Source: Cyclobacteriaceae bacterium (GTDB lineage Bacteria; Bacteroidota; Bacteroidia; Cytophagales; Cyclobacteriaceae). From it: DNA of 64,000 nt. Under the pieces are notes generated by a model. It was not told the origin of the DNA. It saw only the letters and a program-made list of their open reading frames with translations, and searched no databases. Location: positions 62,001-126,000 of the forward strand of contig JANQPQ010000052.1 of the NCBI GenBank assembly GCA_028285445.1, in the 5' to 3' direction. The translations under genes and the position numbers were made by a program. Of the stretch, positions 33,726 through 42,367 are shown piece after piece (position 1 is the first letter of the stretch; every line of letters starts with the position of its first letter).

Positions 33726-34160
33726 TCAGCTTCGGTTCTCGTTTTGCTCTGATTTGTCTTCTGACTTAGTGATTTTTGACCAGCCTATTGAAAAAATCTT
33801 TGAAACCACCAGATAAATAACCACCACCAGGGAGGGAATAAGCATCTTTAGTCCGGGCGTTTTGAGAAGGATAAAAGCCCTCAGAGTAAGGAATCCATAG
33901 ATTAGAAGTCTGATAACGATATACTCACCTTTTAGTTTTTTCCTCCGTGTAAAGGCGTCGAAAAGGTGGGTAGTAATTCTTTCTGCGGCATAGATAGTTC
34001 CGAGGGATATGGTTGCTATTTCAGCAATAGATCGCGCATAATCTTCAGGACAATCATCTGCCAAAAACGTATAGTAAAGCGCTGGGTAGGCCGCCATGAT
34101 AATCAGCCAGGTTAATAATTCATTCGGGTACCACTTGGAGTATTTATATTTAATCTTCAT
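33726..34160 (-). CDS. Hypothetical multi-pass membrane protein
   Basis: I start it at the internal ATG at 34160 (MKIKYKYSKWYPNELL), giving 144 residues; the frame opens 20 codons further upstream with sequence unlike a protein start. Three to four hydrophobic helices (LLTWLIIMAAYPALYYTFL, SIAEIATISLGTIYAA, FLTLRAFILL, MLIPSLVVVIYLVVSKIF) end in a charged tail. No family is recognised. It lies 66 bp after the displaced end of the J-protein gene and may belong to the same transcript. Confidence 0.6.
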   Translation of the reverse strand: MKIKYKYSKWYPNELLTWLIIMAAYPALYYTFLADDCPEDYARSIAEIATISLGTIYAAERITTHLFDAFTRRKKLKGEYIVIRLLIYGFLTLRAFILLKTPGLKMLIPSLVVVIYLVVSKIFSIGWSKITKSEDKSEQNENRS

Positions 34161-34226
34161 TGCAGATTCAAGAGGAAAGTGCGGATGATTTTGCAATAAC
34201 AATCCGTCATGCCTGTACACACTAAA

Positions 34227-34439
34227 TCATTTCGTAAACTCATACCTCTTCAAGACCCTAAACCCAAATAAGCCGTCTTCAAAAGTGTAAGTTATCTCCT
34301 GCTTATACCGCATAGCCTGGAAGTTTAGAAATACTCGAAACCACACATAGTCTTCATAGGCATCATCTTGCAGATAAATAAGCGATGTCTTCTCCAATCT
34401 GTTGGATCTACTACTAGCATACCTTGTCTGATGCTCAAA
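34227..34439 (-). pseudogene. Frame-displaced C-terminus of the J-domain protein
   Basis: In another minus-strand frame, 70 codons from 34439 to a TGA at 34227 encode protein-like sequence (FEHQTRYASSRSNRLEKTSL, then DDAYEDYVWFRVF and TYTFEDGLFGFRVLKRYEF). No start codon and no separate gene fits. Adding one base to the A3 run at 34437-34439 (TTT on the coding strand) would join it to the upstream J-protein frame as ...IEVTA-FEHQ.... So it is the broken-off tail of the gene at 34325-35242, through either a real mutation or a sequencing error. Confidence 0.7.
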
Positions 34440-35242
34440 GCTGTGACTTCAATTTGCGGCTTTTGAGAAAGTACGTGGTTAAAAAAGAAAAAAGAGTTTA
34501 AAAGCAACGGCACAAGGCATAAGTGTAGAAATAATTTGGAAGTCATAGCTTTAAACCGTTGGCTTGAGAGGTGAATCACTACTGCTAGAATATTTAGGGC
34601 AATAAATGTTTGTACCAGCCAACCCAGCGTTATCTGGGTGTTGAGTGTAGCGGAAAATAACATGTAAAGATTGCCTGCAGTCAATATGGTATAGCGAAAA
34701 GTACGGGTTTTGTACAACCGGGCCGCAGCTTCGGTAAGTGCCGTAAGATCTATTTCTATTCTCCTTTTGAACAGATCGGCCCAGTATTGCACAGTAACAA
34801 ATGCAACGAGTAACCCAGCACCAAAACCGGCCATGCCCCATACAAAGGAGGCCCAAAACGGCGCCGTGATAAGCGCCAGGCAAGTGAGAGCATAGAAATG
34901 CTCCCAGACTGTCAATGCAGCCTGCGAGTTCTTGTAGTATTCACTATTGACGAATTCTTCATAACGCATTTCTGCATATTGCTCAGCACGCCGTCTTCTC
35001 TCCAGGTCAGGATCGGCGTAAGTGGCTTCGGTATATCCCTCAGTCTGTTTCGGTTTCTTATGTCCACCTTGCAGGTAATCGTAAGCTTCGGTCAGTAGAA
35101 TAAAATCCTCATGCGCATTAGGACTCTTATTGCGATCGGGATGCAGCTCTTTAGCCTTCTTGCGAAAGGCCTGCTTTATCTCATGCTCTGAGGCATTGGC
35201 GGTAACGCCGAGGATTTTGTAGTACTGGTCGATTGAAGACAT
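34325..35242 (-). CDS. Membrane-anchored J-domain (DnaJ-like) protein, probably frameshifted near its 3' end
   Basis: The N-terminal J domain (residues ~5-65) carries the HPD tripeptide at 34-36 (KELHPDRNK), so it should stimulate an Hsp70 ATPase. There is no Gly/Phe or zinc-finger region. Instead there is a charged linker and four or five transmembrane helices (for example AALTVWEHFYALTCLALITA, ASFVWGMAGFGAGLLVAF, LFLHLCLVPLLLNSFFFF), making it a type III co-chaperone at the inner membrane. The annotated frame's last ~37 codons (after KPQIEVTA) are low-quality. A better C-terminus of 70 residues lies in another frame (34227-34439). Confidence 0.85.
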   Translation of the reverse strand: MSSIDQYYKILGVTANASEHEIKQAFRKKAKELHPDRNKSPNAHEDFILLTEAYDYLQGGHKKPKQTEGYTEATYADPDLERRRRAEQYAEMRYEEFVNSEYYKNSQAALTVWEHFYALTCLALITAPFWASFVWGMAGFGAGLLVAFVTVQYWADLFKRRIEIDLTALTEAAARLYKTRTFRYTILTAGNLYMLFSATLNTQITLGWLVQTFIALNILAVVIHLSSQRFKAMTSKLFLHLCLVPLLLNSFFFFNHVLSQKPQIEVTALSIRQGMLVVDPTDWRRHRLFICKMMPMKTMCGFEYF

Positions 35243-35646
35243 GCCCTTAATTCGTGCATGGCAAATTTATTAAGATAATTGGAAGGCGGGGATTTGGCAT
35301 GTCGGGATTACAAACCTGCCAGTCGGTAGGCAGGGCCGAAAACAATGCCGCTTGTTGTGAGAACTGATATCAATAAGTGCCACAAGGCTTCGTTGCGAAA
35401 TATCTGGCCACGGCTGCTGTCTGAGGCCGCGCTAGCGGACGAGTTCCGGCGGGGCCTTGACTTTTCTTTGGTTCGTTTCTTCTAAACCCTTTGGTCAAGC
35501 AAAAGAAATCGAGTCTTCCAGATTCACGAGCTCCTTACAAATCAATTCACCATGCGAGTAAATGAATGAACAAAGATCGCCTCCTGAGCTAAGGAGAACT
35601 GTTGAGAGTGCCAGCAACTGAAGACAAAATCCTGAGACAAGCCTAA
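35243..35646. other. 404-bp spacer with palindromic, REP-like sequence
   Basis: No coding frame is supported. Visible structures are a hairpin at 35315-35334 (CCTGCC/GGCAGG), a GC-rich nested palindrome at 35424-35457 (AGGCC/GGCCT enclosing CCGC/GCGG), and inverted arms CTTGAC (35456-35461) / GTCAAG (35494-35499) with TTTCTT/AAGAAA inside and beyond. The base composition differs from neighbouring spacers. It resembles a decayed dispersed intergenic repeat. Confidence 0.6.
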
Positions 35647-36543
35647 CTAACACTCCCTCATCTCACAATGCTCATCTTTGCATTCGAATTCTACAGTAAG
35701 ATGGGTCACCGAATCTTCAGCCAATAGCTCTCTTACTTTTGACTTTATCACTGCCTGCTCAGTGAGGCTATAGTCCTTGTCGAGGACCAGGTGCAGTGAT
35801 AATACATTATACTGTCCATCGAGTGTCCAGGCGTGGCAGTCGTGGATCTCCATTACCTCTGCTATGGACTGCAGCTTCTGCTCCAGGCTATCCACATCAA
35901 GGTTTTCGGGGGTACCCTGCAGGATGATGTGGAAACTCTTCTTCAGGTTCTTAATAACATTATAAATGATAAAGAGTGAAATTAGAATGGAGAGCAGGGG
36001 ATCGATGATTGGTAAGTCGAAGAAGTACATCACCACCGCCCCAATCAACACCGCCACCCAGCCCATCACGTCTTCCAACAGGTGCATAGCCACTGCCTTT
36101 TCATTCAGAGTGGAGCCTCTGGATAATCTGAAGGCAGCAGCACCATTTACAAGCACTCCAAAAAAAGCCAGCACGATCATCCCCTCTACATTAGTAGCCG
36201 CAGGGTCAAACAGCTGTGGAATGGCTACTGACAATATCAGAATAGATCCGGTGATTAAAACCACTGAATTGATTATAGCCCCCAACAAGGAAAACCTCCG
36301 GTAGCCATAAGAGAAGCGCTGGTCCCGTCCCTTCTGAGAAATCTTCTCAAAGTACCACGCCAGGCCAAGGCTAAAACTGTCACCCAAATCATGCAGTGCG
36401 TCGGATAATATGGCCAGGCTGTTGGTGTAGATACCGCCGATGATCTCAATTACAGTGAAACCCAGGTTGAGGAAAAAGGCAACCTTTATATTAGATGCCG
36501 CCCCATGATTGTGGCCCTGCCTATGGTAATGTGAATGACCCAT
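35647..36543 (-). CDS. Cation diffusion facilitator (zinc/cobalt efflux, CzcD/ZitB-like)
   Basis: This 298-residue protein has a His-rich start (MGHSHYHRQGHNHG), six transmembrane helices, and the metal site of helix 2 (SDALHDLGDSFSLGLAW) and helix 5 (HLLEDVMGWVAVLIGAVVMY). A cytoplasmic ferredoxin-like domain follows (residues ~205-290; EIHDCHAWTLDGQYNVLSLHLVL) with a Cys/His tail (CKDEHCEMREC) that could also bind metal. It exchanges protons for Zn2+/Co2+/Cd2+ out of the cytoplasm. Monocistronic. Confidence 0.96.
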   Translation of the reverse strand: MGHSHYHRQGHNHGAASNIKVAFFLNLGFTVIEIIGGIYTNSLAILSDALHDLGDSFSLGLAWYFEKISQKGRDQRFSYGYRRFSLLGAIINSVVLITGSILILSVAIPQLFDPAATNVEGMIVLAFFGVLVNGAAAFRLSRGSTLNEKAVAMHLLEDVMGWVAVLIGAVVMYFFDLPIIDPLLSILISLFIIYNVIKNLKKSFHIILQGTPENLDVDSLEQKLQSIAEVMEIHDCHAWTLDGQYNVLSLHLVLDKDYSLTEQAVIKSKVRELLAEDSVTHLTVEFECKDEHCEMREC

Positions 36544-36637
36544 TGCTTCCTATCAACCAAAAGTAGGGCCATAAGCCATGCACTAGGGTTGCAGGAAGCA
36601 AATAAATGGGTACTATTCTACAGACGGTTATTTACTG

Positions 36638-37354
36638 TTACTTAGCTTCATTGAGGTTCCAGTCGTACTCGTAGAAGCCAAGTTTGTAATTGTTGGGTAT
36701 TGCCTGAGTGCGGTACTCATTTATAAAATCAAGTACTGAACCTTCCTCTGTAAAATGCGGCTTATACCACTCGAATATTTTAGAGACTTGTACCTTGTTC
36801 TTACCCGCTTCCAGCCTCACAAAATATTCGCGATTAAGGGCAGTTTTCGTGCGCTCATCAAGCTGGCTCTCAAGAGTTGCCGGCTTGAAGGCGAAATTCC
36901 CCAATTGTGGGCAACCCAGTGCCGCACAAACAACAGCAAAGTGAATACGAGGATCGGGGTACTTCTTGTAAAGTGTTTGCTTCTCCAGGCCATCCAATGT
37001 TAACTTTTTGCCAGCCACATTGTGCTTAATGCCATTGAAGAATGTACTCACTGTCAGTGGCCCTTTAATTGGATAGCGTTCAACTATCTGGTAAATAACC
37101 AGAATGTTGTAGGTATTAATGTAGAAAGCCTTCTCTTCGCCAGCTGATGCACCACTTAAATCAACCTTGCTTATCTGGCCGTAAAGTGCCTCCAAGTCGC
37201 CATCATTGTCCTTAATGGCCTTGTATTTCACATTACCATCCACCACATATTGCTTCAAAAACTTATCAGTGTCGTTGAAAAACTTGTCGAGACTTTGAGC
37301 ATTGCTCATGATCGTCATCGACGCAAACAAACCTATCGCTAATATCTTCTTCAT
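36638..37354 (-). CDS. Exported DUF547 protein
   Basis: This 238-residue protein has a signal peptide (IGLFASMTIMSNAQ) and a DUF547 domain: AFYINTYNILVIYQIVERYPIKG, FNGIKHNVAGKKLTLDGLEKQTL, DPRIHFAVVCAALGCPQLGNFAF. The conserved His and Cys (HFAVVCA.GCP) suggest a papain-like or transglutaminase-like active site, though no activity is established for the family. It is the last of three genes transcribed leftward from 38825. Confidence 0.92.
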   Translation of the reverse strand: MKKILAIGLFASMTIMSNAQSLDKFFNDTDKFLKQYVVDGNVKYKAIKDNDGDLEALYGQISKVDLSGASAGEEKAFYINTYNILVIYQIVERYPIKGPLTVSTFFNGIKHNVAGKKLTLDGLEKQTLYKKYPDPRIHFAVVCAALGCPQLGNFAFKPATLESQLDERTKTALNREYFVRLEAGKNKVQVSKIFEWYKPHFTEEGSVLDFINEYRTQAIPNNYKLGFYEYDWNLNEAK

Positions 37355-37371
37355 TTTAATTCCTAATCAAA

Positions 37372-38313
37372 TCAATTTAAAACAAATCTTAGGCCGAGAT
37401 TGATAGTATTCCCGGCACCGGTATTTCTGCCAACCAGAAACTGAGTGCCTGACGCCTCTATCTCCAGCTTACTTCTCACCAACTGGTATTTGGCAGCAAC
37501 ACCGGCATTCCAATAGTGTGAATTCAATGATGTTCTTTGCCCCTCGGGCCCAAACTGCTGGACCACGGGTGTAAGTTCATTTTGTATCTGTAGTGTTAGT
37601 CGATCATTTGCGAAGTAGTTGAAAAACACCCGCAGTGGAATCGCCAATCTTGATGATTGTCGCTCTGCTACCTCGCTATTGCGGTTAATACCCCACATCA
37701 AATCTGCGTTAAAGAAAAGCAAAGTCTTGGCCCCTATCTTCTTATCCAGAAAAAACTGGTTGAGCCAAACATATGCATCGTGGTTAATAAAAGGCTGTGG
37801 TGAATCAATGCCTTGCAGGTTGTTAGCCACAGGAATAAGCAGGGTGCTCTGTATTGAGAAATTGGGCACGCTGGCTACCGGAGTAAACTTTATCCGAGGC
37901 CCAATATAGCTTAGCGCCGTCCTTGAATTAGCTGTTTGCTGAAATTCCAAAATATTGAACCGGGTGTCATTCTCATCCGCAATCAGGCCGGAGTTCACCC
38001 ATATATCCAATCCGATGTTGACATTGGGACTCAGTCCGAAGGTCAATTGATTAATAGACGTAAGAAAGGATTCCTGAATAGCATCCGGCGTTGCCCTAAC
38101 ACTGCCATCATCATTAAAAATATTTCTACCCGGTATACGAACTCTTGAGCCATCAGCATCAAATGAATGTGTTTGGCTGTAGAAATTGTTGAAAGTCTTT
38201 ATTTCAAATGTTCCCGTTGGTAACAATGCCGAAGGAGTCAGGGATTGAATATTGAAATCCTGCGCTGAAGCAGCCAGCGGGAAAAGGAATAATATGATAA
38301 GTAGCCTTCTCAT
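37372..38313 (-). CDS. Outer-membrane beta-barrel protein (hypothetical)
   Basis: This 313-residue protein has a signal peptide (IILFLFPLAASA) and then amphipathic strands such as GTFEIKTFNNFYSQTHSF, NVNIGLDIWVNSGLI and FNADLMWGINRN. It closes with NTINLGLRFVLN. It resembles small transporter-like barrels often encoded beside DUF547 proteins and lipoproteins. The start codon overlaps the stop of the upstream lipoprotein gene by 1 bp, and DUF547 follows 17 bp later. Confidence 0.8.
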   Translation of the reverse strand: MRRLLIILFLFPLAASAQDFNIQSLTPSALLPTGTFEIKTFNNFYSQTHSFDADGSRVRIPGRNIFNDDGSVRATPDAIQESFLTSINQLTFGLSPNVNIGLDIWVNSGLIADENDTRFNILEFQQTANSRTALSYIGPRIKFTPVASVPNFSIQSTLLIPVANNLQGIDSPQPFINHDAYVWLNQFFLDKKIGAKTLLFFNADLMWGINRNSEVAERQSSRLAIPLRVFFNYFANDRLTLQIQNELTPVVQQFGPEGQRTSLNSHYWNAGVAAKYQLVRSKLEIEASGTQFLVGRNTGAGNTINLGLRFVLN

Positions 38314-38825
38314 TACTGCCTCCTGGTATATAGTCCGGCAATTTCCATATCAATGCCGAAAATGTTCACAGTGCCTTCCACTCGCATAGAATCCGTAACA
38401 ATTCCGGTAACCGTAGCAATGTATTGCTCTTCGGTGCCAGGATTAAAGATGATCTGAGATCTCTCAAAATCCAGCACAAAACCCCCACCTTTTATTCTTT
38501 GATCATCATCACCGCCACAAAGCTCTTCGCCACCATCATAAGCATATTGGCCGTTGGCATTTAGTGTCATTGAATCATCCAATCGGCAAGTTTGAAATCC
38601 GGATAATCCCTCAAGTGTAAACGTTTGAGCATCCCAGACAATATTCTCGCTTCCATGCACCAGCATGGCAAATTTTGTAGAATCTGAGGCTGAGCCAATC
38701 ACCTCGGGAACCACCGCCCCGTTGCCATTTCCGTTCTGCAGCCCCTCGTTAAACTGCTCCAAATCGAATTCACCGCAGGCCGCAGCGACTATAGCGGTGA
38801 TAATAAAGGTTAGTGTCATACGCAT
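38313..38825 (-). CDS. Hypothetical lipoprotein
   Basis: This 170-residue protein has a type II signal with lipobox AAAC (FIITAIVAAACGE, Cys ~17), a Gly/Asn-rich tether and a beta-rich domain with a Cys pair (FQTCRLDDS, GEELCGGDDD) that may form a disulfide. Function is unknown. First gene of the lipoprotein-barrel-DUF547 operon, so all three probably act together in the envelope. Confidence 0.78.
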   Translation of the reverse strand: MRMTLTFIITAIVAAACGEFDLEQFNEGLQNGNGNGAVVPEVIGSASDSTKFAMLVHGSENIVWDAQTFTLEGLSGFQTCRLDDSMTLNANGQYAYDGGEELCGGDDDQRIKGGGFVLDFERSQIIFNPGTEEQYIATVTGIVTDSMRVEGTVNIFGIDMEIAGLYTRRQ

Positions 38826-38976
38826 TGTTATCGAATTCTATCTTCTAGGTACATTCAAATTAACGTGCAGCAAATTGTGAGGTAATCACGAGGTTATAAC
38901 ATTTCTGTAACATTTGAAGTTACCATTCCTCAGACGCAAAAATTAGTCATTTCAACAAGCTTTCATAAATTAGCAT

Positions 38977-39540
38977 ATGCCCTCTTTTGATGCCGTTAGA
39001 CAGTCTTTACTAACAATTCATGCCTTTTCTGATCAAGAATTAAAGTCGGTGACCGATACCTTGAAAGAGGAAAAAGTGGCGAAGGGCGATTTATTGCTTA
39101 AACCGGGAGATACCTGCCAAGCCCTGTCCTTCGTAAAATCGGGCAGTTTCAGACATTTCATAGCGAACGACGAGGAAGATCTTACAGTTTTTCTGTTTAT
39201 GGAGAACGATTGGGTTGCCGACTATCAGAGTTTCGTATCTCAAAAACCAACGGAGGGAAGTATTCAGGCGCTTGAAGATTGCGAACTACAAATACTCACC
39301 ATACATGCCCTCCACTACCTGATCGATAAGCACCCAGCCTTCTTTACCCTGGGGAAAATCTTCGAGCACGGTTTCAGCCCTCATCCAAAGTCAGATCATC
39401 GCAAATCTCCGGACGACAGGTATAAAGAGTTGATGGAGAAGAAACCGCAGTGGATCAATCGCTTTCAGCAAAACTACATCGCTTCTTTTTTGGGAATGAC
39501 TCCAGAGACGCTAAGTCGGGTCAGATCAAGGTTCAGGTAA
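38977..39540 (+). CDS. Crp/Fnr-family cyclic-nucleotide-domain regulator
   Basis: This 187-residue protein has a cNMP-binding beta-roll (residues ~20-115; GDLLLKPGDTCQALSFVKSGSFRHF, DWVADYQSFVSQKPTEGSIQALED) and a short C-terminal winged helix ending FQQNYIASFLGMTPETLSRVRSRF, the Bacteroidota Crp-like form. The phosphate-binding Arg-Ser/Thr of true CAP is absent, so it may sense something other than cAMP. Divergent from the lipoprotein operon. Confidence 0.9.
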   Translation: MPSFDAVRQSLLTIHAFSDQELKSVTDTLKEEKVAKGDLLLKPGDTCQALSFVKSGSFRHFIANDEEDLTVFLFMENDWVADYQSFVSQKPTEGSIQALEDCELQILTIHALHYLIDKHPAFFTLGKIFEHGFSPHPKSDHRKSPDDRYKELMEKKPQWINRFQQNYIASFLGMTPETLSRVRSRFR

Positions 39541-39563
39541 TACCGCTCGAGGTACTTGAGTAA

Positions 39564-39579
39564 TACGTATTTCTACGTA
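39564..39579. promoter_or_regulatory. Paired TACGTA palindromes, possible operator
   Basis: TACGTA-TTTC-TACGTA lies in the 97-bp gap between the Crp-like gene and the small membrane protein gene at 39638. Each half is itself palindromic, so the whole reads symmetrically. Its position is consistent with a binding site for the downstream promoter. Confidence 0.4.
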
Positions 39580-39637
39580 GTGGAAATCTCAAACTATCCA
39601 CAGAAATCCTTAATTTCCTGAAAAACTAAGCCCTGTC

Positions 39638-40024
39638 ATGGATCCAAATCTATTCTACCTAAACTGGGACCTTCTTTTCGAGGTTTTTATCACCATCATC
39701 TTCTTATCCTTCGTGATTGAACGAGCACTGGCACTGATCTTCGAATCTAAATTGTATATCAACACACTGGGAGGAAAAGGCCTGAAAGAATTGCTTGCAT
39801 TGCTACTAAGCTTTGGTGTTTGTTTTTGGATGGAATTCGATGCCATGAGCATTCTCTTTCAGCGAGATAAGACGCACATGCTGGGATATGCCCTAACCGC
39901 AGCTATTGTGGCAGGAGGTAGCAAAGCCTCTATCGCTCTTTTCAAGAACTTCTGGAAGGTTATGAGCGACGCTGAAAAAATGAGAAAGCAGAAGAAGGAA
40001 GAAGAAGTTAATGAAGGTGCCTAA
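39638..40024 (+). CDS. Hypothetical inner-membrane protein
   Basis: This 128-residue protein has three hydrophobic helices (LFEVFITIIFLSFVIERALALIF, LKELLALLLSFGVCFWMEF, MLGYALTAAIVAGGSKASIALF) and a very charged C-terminus (AEKMRKQKKEEEVNEGA). It is somewhat phage-holin-like in size and topology, but no family is recognised. Its stop lies just before or inside the start region of the endonuclease I gene, so the two are coupled. Confidence 0.7.
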   Translation: MDPNLFYLNWDLLFEVFITIIFLSFVIERALALIFESKLYINTLGGKGLKELLALLLSFGVCFWMEFDAMSILFQRDKTHMLGYALTAAIVAGGSKASIALFKNFWKVMSDAEKMRKQKKEEEVNEGA

Positions 40025-40028
40025 GATC

Positions 40029-41051
40029 ATGAGAAAGCTAGTCATTGCTTATTTGCTCCTCTGCTACCAGGCAGCGTGGAGTACTAATGACGTTCTTATT
40101 GTTCAACGGTCAAGTCTTATCAAAGATGCTCCCAGCAGCAGTGGAAAGCTAATTGAGCGAGTAAATGAAGGAGACACCCTGGCCCTACTGGATAATGGAA
40201 ATAAAACAAATGGCTATTACCAGGTAATGGGACCAGCGACCGGAGAACCAGGGTTTATTTACCAGAATAGAGTTCGACGCCGCATTATTCCTATACCAGT
40301 TGAGATTGTTAATGGCACACTTGATTGGCCAGGTACTATACCTGCTGACTACTACAGCGGGACACAAGGCTTGGAGGGAGACGAATTAAAAGACCGGCTA
40401 AATGATATTATTCAAGACCACCGCGAATTTCCATACACCAGCGCTACAACCGATGTTTGGGACATACTAAAGCAGACAGATCGGGATTTGCTAAATCCGG
40501 AGCATGTTAGGTTATTATACACAAGCCGATCGCGCGATGCAGAGGCAGAATATGATAACGGCCGCGGCTGGACCAGGGAACATGTTTGGGCTAAGTCACA
40601 TGGCAATTTTGGTACAACCAAGGGTGCTGGTACCGATGTTCACGCACTCAGGCCAGTTGATGCCTCCGTAAACAGCGCTCGTAATAACAAAGATTTTGAT
40701 AATGGCGGGGAGGAATATATCGACGGCAATTTCCCTAGTGGGAATTATGGTGATGAAGACTCCTGGGAGCCGGCTGACAATGTAAAAGGTGATGTAGCTC
40801 GCATGATTTTCTACATGGCAGTGAGGTATGAAGGTGAGGGTGATGAGCTGGATTTGCAAGTGATAGAAAGTGTTGACACCTACCCGCTGGCAAAGCATGG
40901 AAACTTGTCTACTTTACTGGAATGGCATGAGTTAGACCCGGTAGATAGCTGGGAGCGCCGCAGGAATGATATTATTTTTGAACAGTTTCAGGGTAATCGC
41001 AATCCGTTTATCGATCATCCGGAGTTTGTCGCGCTCATTTGGTCTAATTGA
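40029..41051 (+). CDS. Secreted endonuclease I (NucM-like) with N-terminal SH3-like domain
   Basis: I prefer the ATG at 40029 (MRKLVIAYLLLCYQAAWS signal peptide); an ATG at 40011 is also in frame and overlaps the previous gene. The ~340-residue product has an SH3-like domain (~25-80; SLIKDAPSSSGKLIERVNEGD, GEPGFIYQNRV) and then a His-Me-finger endonuclease I domain with RGWTREHVWAKSHGNFG, GTDVHALRPVDASVNSARNNKDF and DVARMIFYMAVRY. It should degrade extracellular nucleic acid with Mg2+. The SH3 module is unusual for the family and may bind cell wall. Confidence 0.93.
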   Translation: MRKLVIAYLLLCYQAAWSTNDVLIVQRSSLIKDAPSSSGKLIERVNEGDTLALLDNGNKTNGYYQVMGPATGEPGFIYQNRVRRRIIPIPVEIVNGTLDWPGTIPADYYSGTQGLEGDELKDRLNDIIQDHREFPYTSATTDVWDILKQTDRDLLNPEHVRLLYTSRSRDAEAEYDNGRGWTREHVWAKSHGNFGTTKGAGTDVHALRPVDASVNSARNNKDFDNGGEEYIDGNFPSGNYGDEDSWEPADNVKGDVARMIFYMAVRYEGEGDELDLQVIESVDTYPLAKHGNLSTLLEWHELDPVDSWERRRNDIIFEQFQGNRNPFIDHPEFVALIWSN

Positions 41052-41232
41052 ACTTTCACCTCAAGCCACCTTTTTTACATCCAGAAATTTTCAGAGTCAG
41101 CAATCAGCCCGTTGCCGTCAGCACTTTTCCTAAAGTTAACCACTAACTCATGCTTACTGATTGCAATTGATAGCACCCAAGAAATCAAAAGGCTACTTGT
41201 AATGCACTGGCTATTTCAATAGTTTCAGGGCC
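41052..41232. other. 181-bp spacer, nothing recognised
   Basis: It separates the endonuclease I gene from the acyltransferase gene. I see no hairpin terminator, repeat or coding frame that I can defend. Confidence 0.5.
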
Positions 41233-42348
41233 ATGTTAGAAGAAAATAAGCGATTTATTGCCTTAGATGTCTTTAGGGGCATGACGACCTTCCTAATGAT
41301 TGTTGTTAACACCCCCGGAGACATAACCAGCACATTCTCACTTCTGTTGCATGCCGACTGGCACGGCTTTACCCCTACTGATCTGGTTTTTCCTTCATTT
41401 ATGTTTGCAGTAGGAAATGCCCTCGCTTTTGCTAAAGACAAATGGCAAGGTAAGTCGTTCGGACAGGTTTTCGGTAAGATCTTCAAGCGGTCGCTGATCA
41501 TTTTCATCCTGGGTTATATTATGTATTGGTTCCCATTCATGAAATGGGCAGCCGACGGCTCATTGACAGGCTTCCCGATCTCTGAGACTCGGATACTAGG
41601 AGTTTTACAGAGAATTGCCCTGGCCTATCTGGTTACGGCGGTAATGATATACCTCATGGCACCGCGGCAACTGATCGTTTCTTCGGGCCTTATGCTTTTG
41701 GGCTACTGGCTGGTGCTGTACGTCTTTGGCGATTACACTCTGGAAGGTAACGCAGTGTTGAAGTTCGATCTGGCTGTGATGGGCGCTTCCCATCTCTGGA
41801 CCGGTGATGGAATTCCTTTCGACCCGGAAGGTATACTCAGCACCATCCCTTCCATGGTAAATGTTATTGCCGGCTTCTTATTGGGAATTTACCTGCGCAA
41901 TGGAGGTGTGAACTTTGAGAAACTGGCCAAAATGCTCATGTTAGGAGCTGTTTTACTTTTCGTGGCATTCCTCTGGAATTTCCTGCTTCCGATCAACAAA
42001 AAAATCTGGACCAGCAGCTACGTGGTTCACACTATCGGCTTAGACCTGATTATCATTGCCATCATAATTTACCTTTCAGATATCAGGGCAAACAAGACCA
42101 ATTTCACTTTCTTTGAAATAATGGGTCGGAACCCACTGTTCATCTACCTCGTATCGGAGTATATCTACATCACCTTCATGTTTGTAAGAATGGGCGAAGG
42201 TAAAACGCTCTACCAATCAATTTATGAAGTTGGTTTTCAGTGGATTGGCCCCTATTGGGGTTCACTTGCATTCGCACTCACCATCACCATGATCTGCTGG
42301 TTAGTAGGCAAGTTTATGGATGTGAAGAAGATCTATGTGAGGGTGTAG
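41233..42348 (+). CDS. Membrane acyltransferase, heparan-alpha-glucosaminide N-acetyltransferase-like (DUF1624/DUF5009)
   Basis: This 371-residue protein has about ten transmembrane helices. The family start is clear: RFIALDVFRGMTTFLMIVVNTPGD, then LLHADWHGFTPTDLVFPSFMFAVGNALAF, where the His of HADWHG is a proposed acetyl carrier. Later motifs are GVLQRIALAYLV, FDPEGILSTIPSMVNVIAGFLLG and MGRNPLFIYLVSEY. Family members move acetyl groups from cytosolic acetyl-CoA to amino sugars across the membrane (NagX-like). The LytTR gene begins 19 bp downstream. Confidence 0.93.
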   Translation: MLEENKRFIALDVFRGMTTFLMIVVNTPGDITSTFSLLLHADWHGFTPTDLVFPSFMFAVGNALAFAKDKWQGKSFGQVFGKIFKRSLIIFILGYIMYWFPFMKWAADGSLTGFPISETRILGVLQRIALAYLVTAVMIYLMAPRQLIVSSGLMLLGYWLVLYVFGDYTLEGNAVLKFDLAVMGASHLWTGDGIPFDPEGILSTIPSMVNVIAGFLLGIYLRNGGVNFEKLAKMLMLGAVLLFVAFLWNFLLPINKKIWTSSYVVHTIGLDLIIIAIIIYLSDIRANKTNFTFFEIMGRNPLFIYLVSEYIYITFMFVRMGEGKTLYQSIYEVGFQWIGPYWGSLAFALTITMICWLVGKFMDVKKIYVRV

Positions 42349-42367
42349 CAAACGCTAACCAGTAGGA

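Noticed and set aside
34440-34500. T6-C-T6 run in the J-protein gene as the frameshift site
   Set aside because: The displaced frame meets a stop codon downstream of this run (at about 34451), so the shift must lie later, best at 34437-34439.
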